From: Symbiodinium natans
Taxonomy: Eukaryota; Sar; Dinophyceae; Suessiales; Symbiodiniaceae
Length of the DNA: 64,000 nucleotides
Direction: 5' to 3'
Assembly: GCA_905221605.1 (NCBI GenBank)
Contig: CAJNDS010002191.1
Location: forward strand, 448,710 to 512,709
Numbering within the stretch: position 1 is the first letter of the stretch; each line of letters opens with the position of its first letter. Shown here piece by piece: positions 63,803 to 64,000 of this stretch. The notes beneath the pieces were generated by a model, which made no database searches, was not told the DNA's origin, and saw only the letters and a program-made list of their open reading frames with translations. The translations under genes were made by a program, and so were the position numbers.

Positions 63803-63893
63803 TGGCGCCTCGATCGCCTTGTCGGAGACGGCAACCTGGCAAAGTGCAGGCAGTGCCCCGATTCCTGCCCAACCCTGGAGCCACAGTGATTAT
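63803..63893 (+). other. Plus coding-like island, cysteine-containing
   Basis: The plus frame from TTCTCAG reads WRLDRLVGDGNLAKCRQCPD then SCPTLEPQ and a stop. A minus reading (SGHCLHFARLPSPTRR) is possible. With 63610 it may belong to a plus-strand gene. Confidence 0.38.
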
Positions 63894-64000
63894 ACAGCTA
63901 GGGTGTTCACAGGTTGCTATTATTGTTATGAATTTATGATTTTCTTTACAGGATTGTTACAGGGCTTTACAGGTTCTTACACGGTGGTTCGACTCTCTTG

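Noticed and set aside
1-64000. Dinoflagellate spliced-leader relics, rRNA, complete tRNA or snRNA genes
   Set aside because: I looked for their characteristic words on both strands by eye and found none that hold up beyond the two tRNA-like fragments listed.

Overview
The window is nuclear DNA of a eukaryote, most probably a dinoflagellate close to Symbiodiniaceae or another Suessiales. The evidence is: a single-exon protein with a ubiquitin-like start and ankyrin repeats, of a type expanded in those genomes; probable introns with GA-AG and GC-AG ends beside GT-AG; dispersed TTTAGGG telomere-type repeats throughout the interior; almost all recognisable genes on one strand; and a very low coding fraction. 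Nothing resembles a bacterium, organelle or virus. The genus call is inference.

Two genes are clear, both on the minus strand. One is the ankyrin protein at 2104-3027. The other is a peroxisomal-type ABC half transporter (ABCD family) at 17734-19901, split once by a 92-bp intron that is itself a fold-back element between GGAAT direct repeats.

Most other coding capacity lies in islands of 33-170 bp, too short to stand out as ORFs, separated by introns of 0.2-4 kb. Read on the minus strand, they have GC-rich third codon positions, AG before them, GT or GC after them, and intron phases that mostly join. From about 50.3 kb down to 22.8 kb they encode a large EF-hand protein. From about 63.2 kb down to 52.6 kb they include a class 3 (diacylglycerol-lipase-like) lipase with the SxxD...TDL, VHCGM and GHSLGAG motifs in order. 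Phases do not exclude that both series belong to one transcript. A third series lies at 9.5-3.5 kb. Plus-strand islands occur at 33.3-33.9 kb and 60.8-63.9 kb.

Introns are built largely from telomere-like repeats. They run CCCTAAA on the left of an island and TTTAGGG on the right, so the two ends of one intron are complementary. Introns also hold several families of fold-back elements of about 90-140 bp (one with seven copies), a short A-tailed dispersed element, tRNA-like sequences, homopolymer junctions and microsatellites. Two large tandem blocks stand out: 26.4-29.0 kb (minisatellites, a G-rich tract, inverted arrays of a 21-bp unit) and 41.0-43.4 kb (five different repeats in a row, ending in about 20 copies of a 42-bp unit open on both strands). 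Many long ORFs in these blocks are products of repeat periodicity, not genes.

Limits: exon boundaries were set by eye, sometimes choosing the splice site that keeps phase. Short islands can look coding on both strands; where I could not decide, this is stated.
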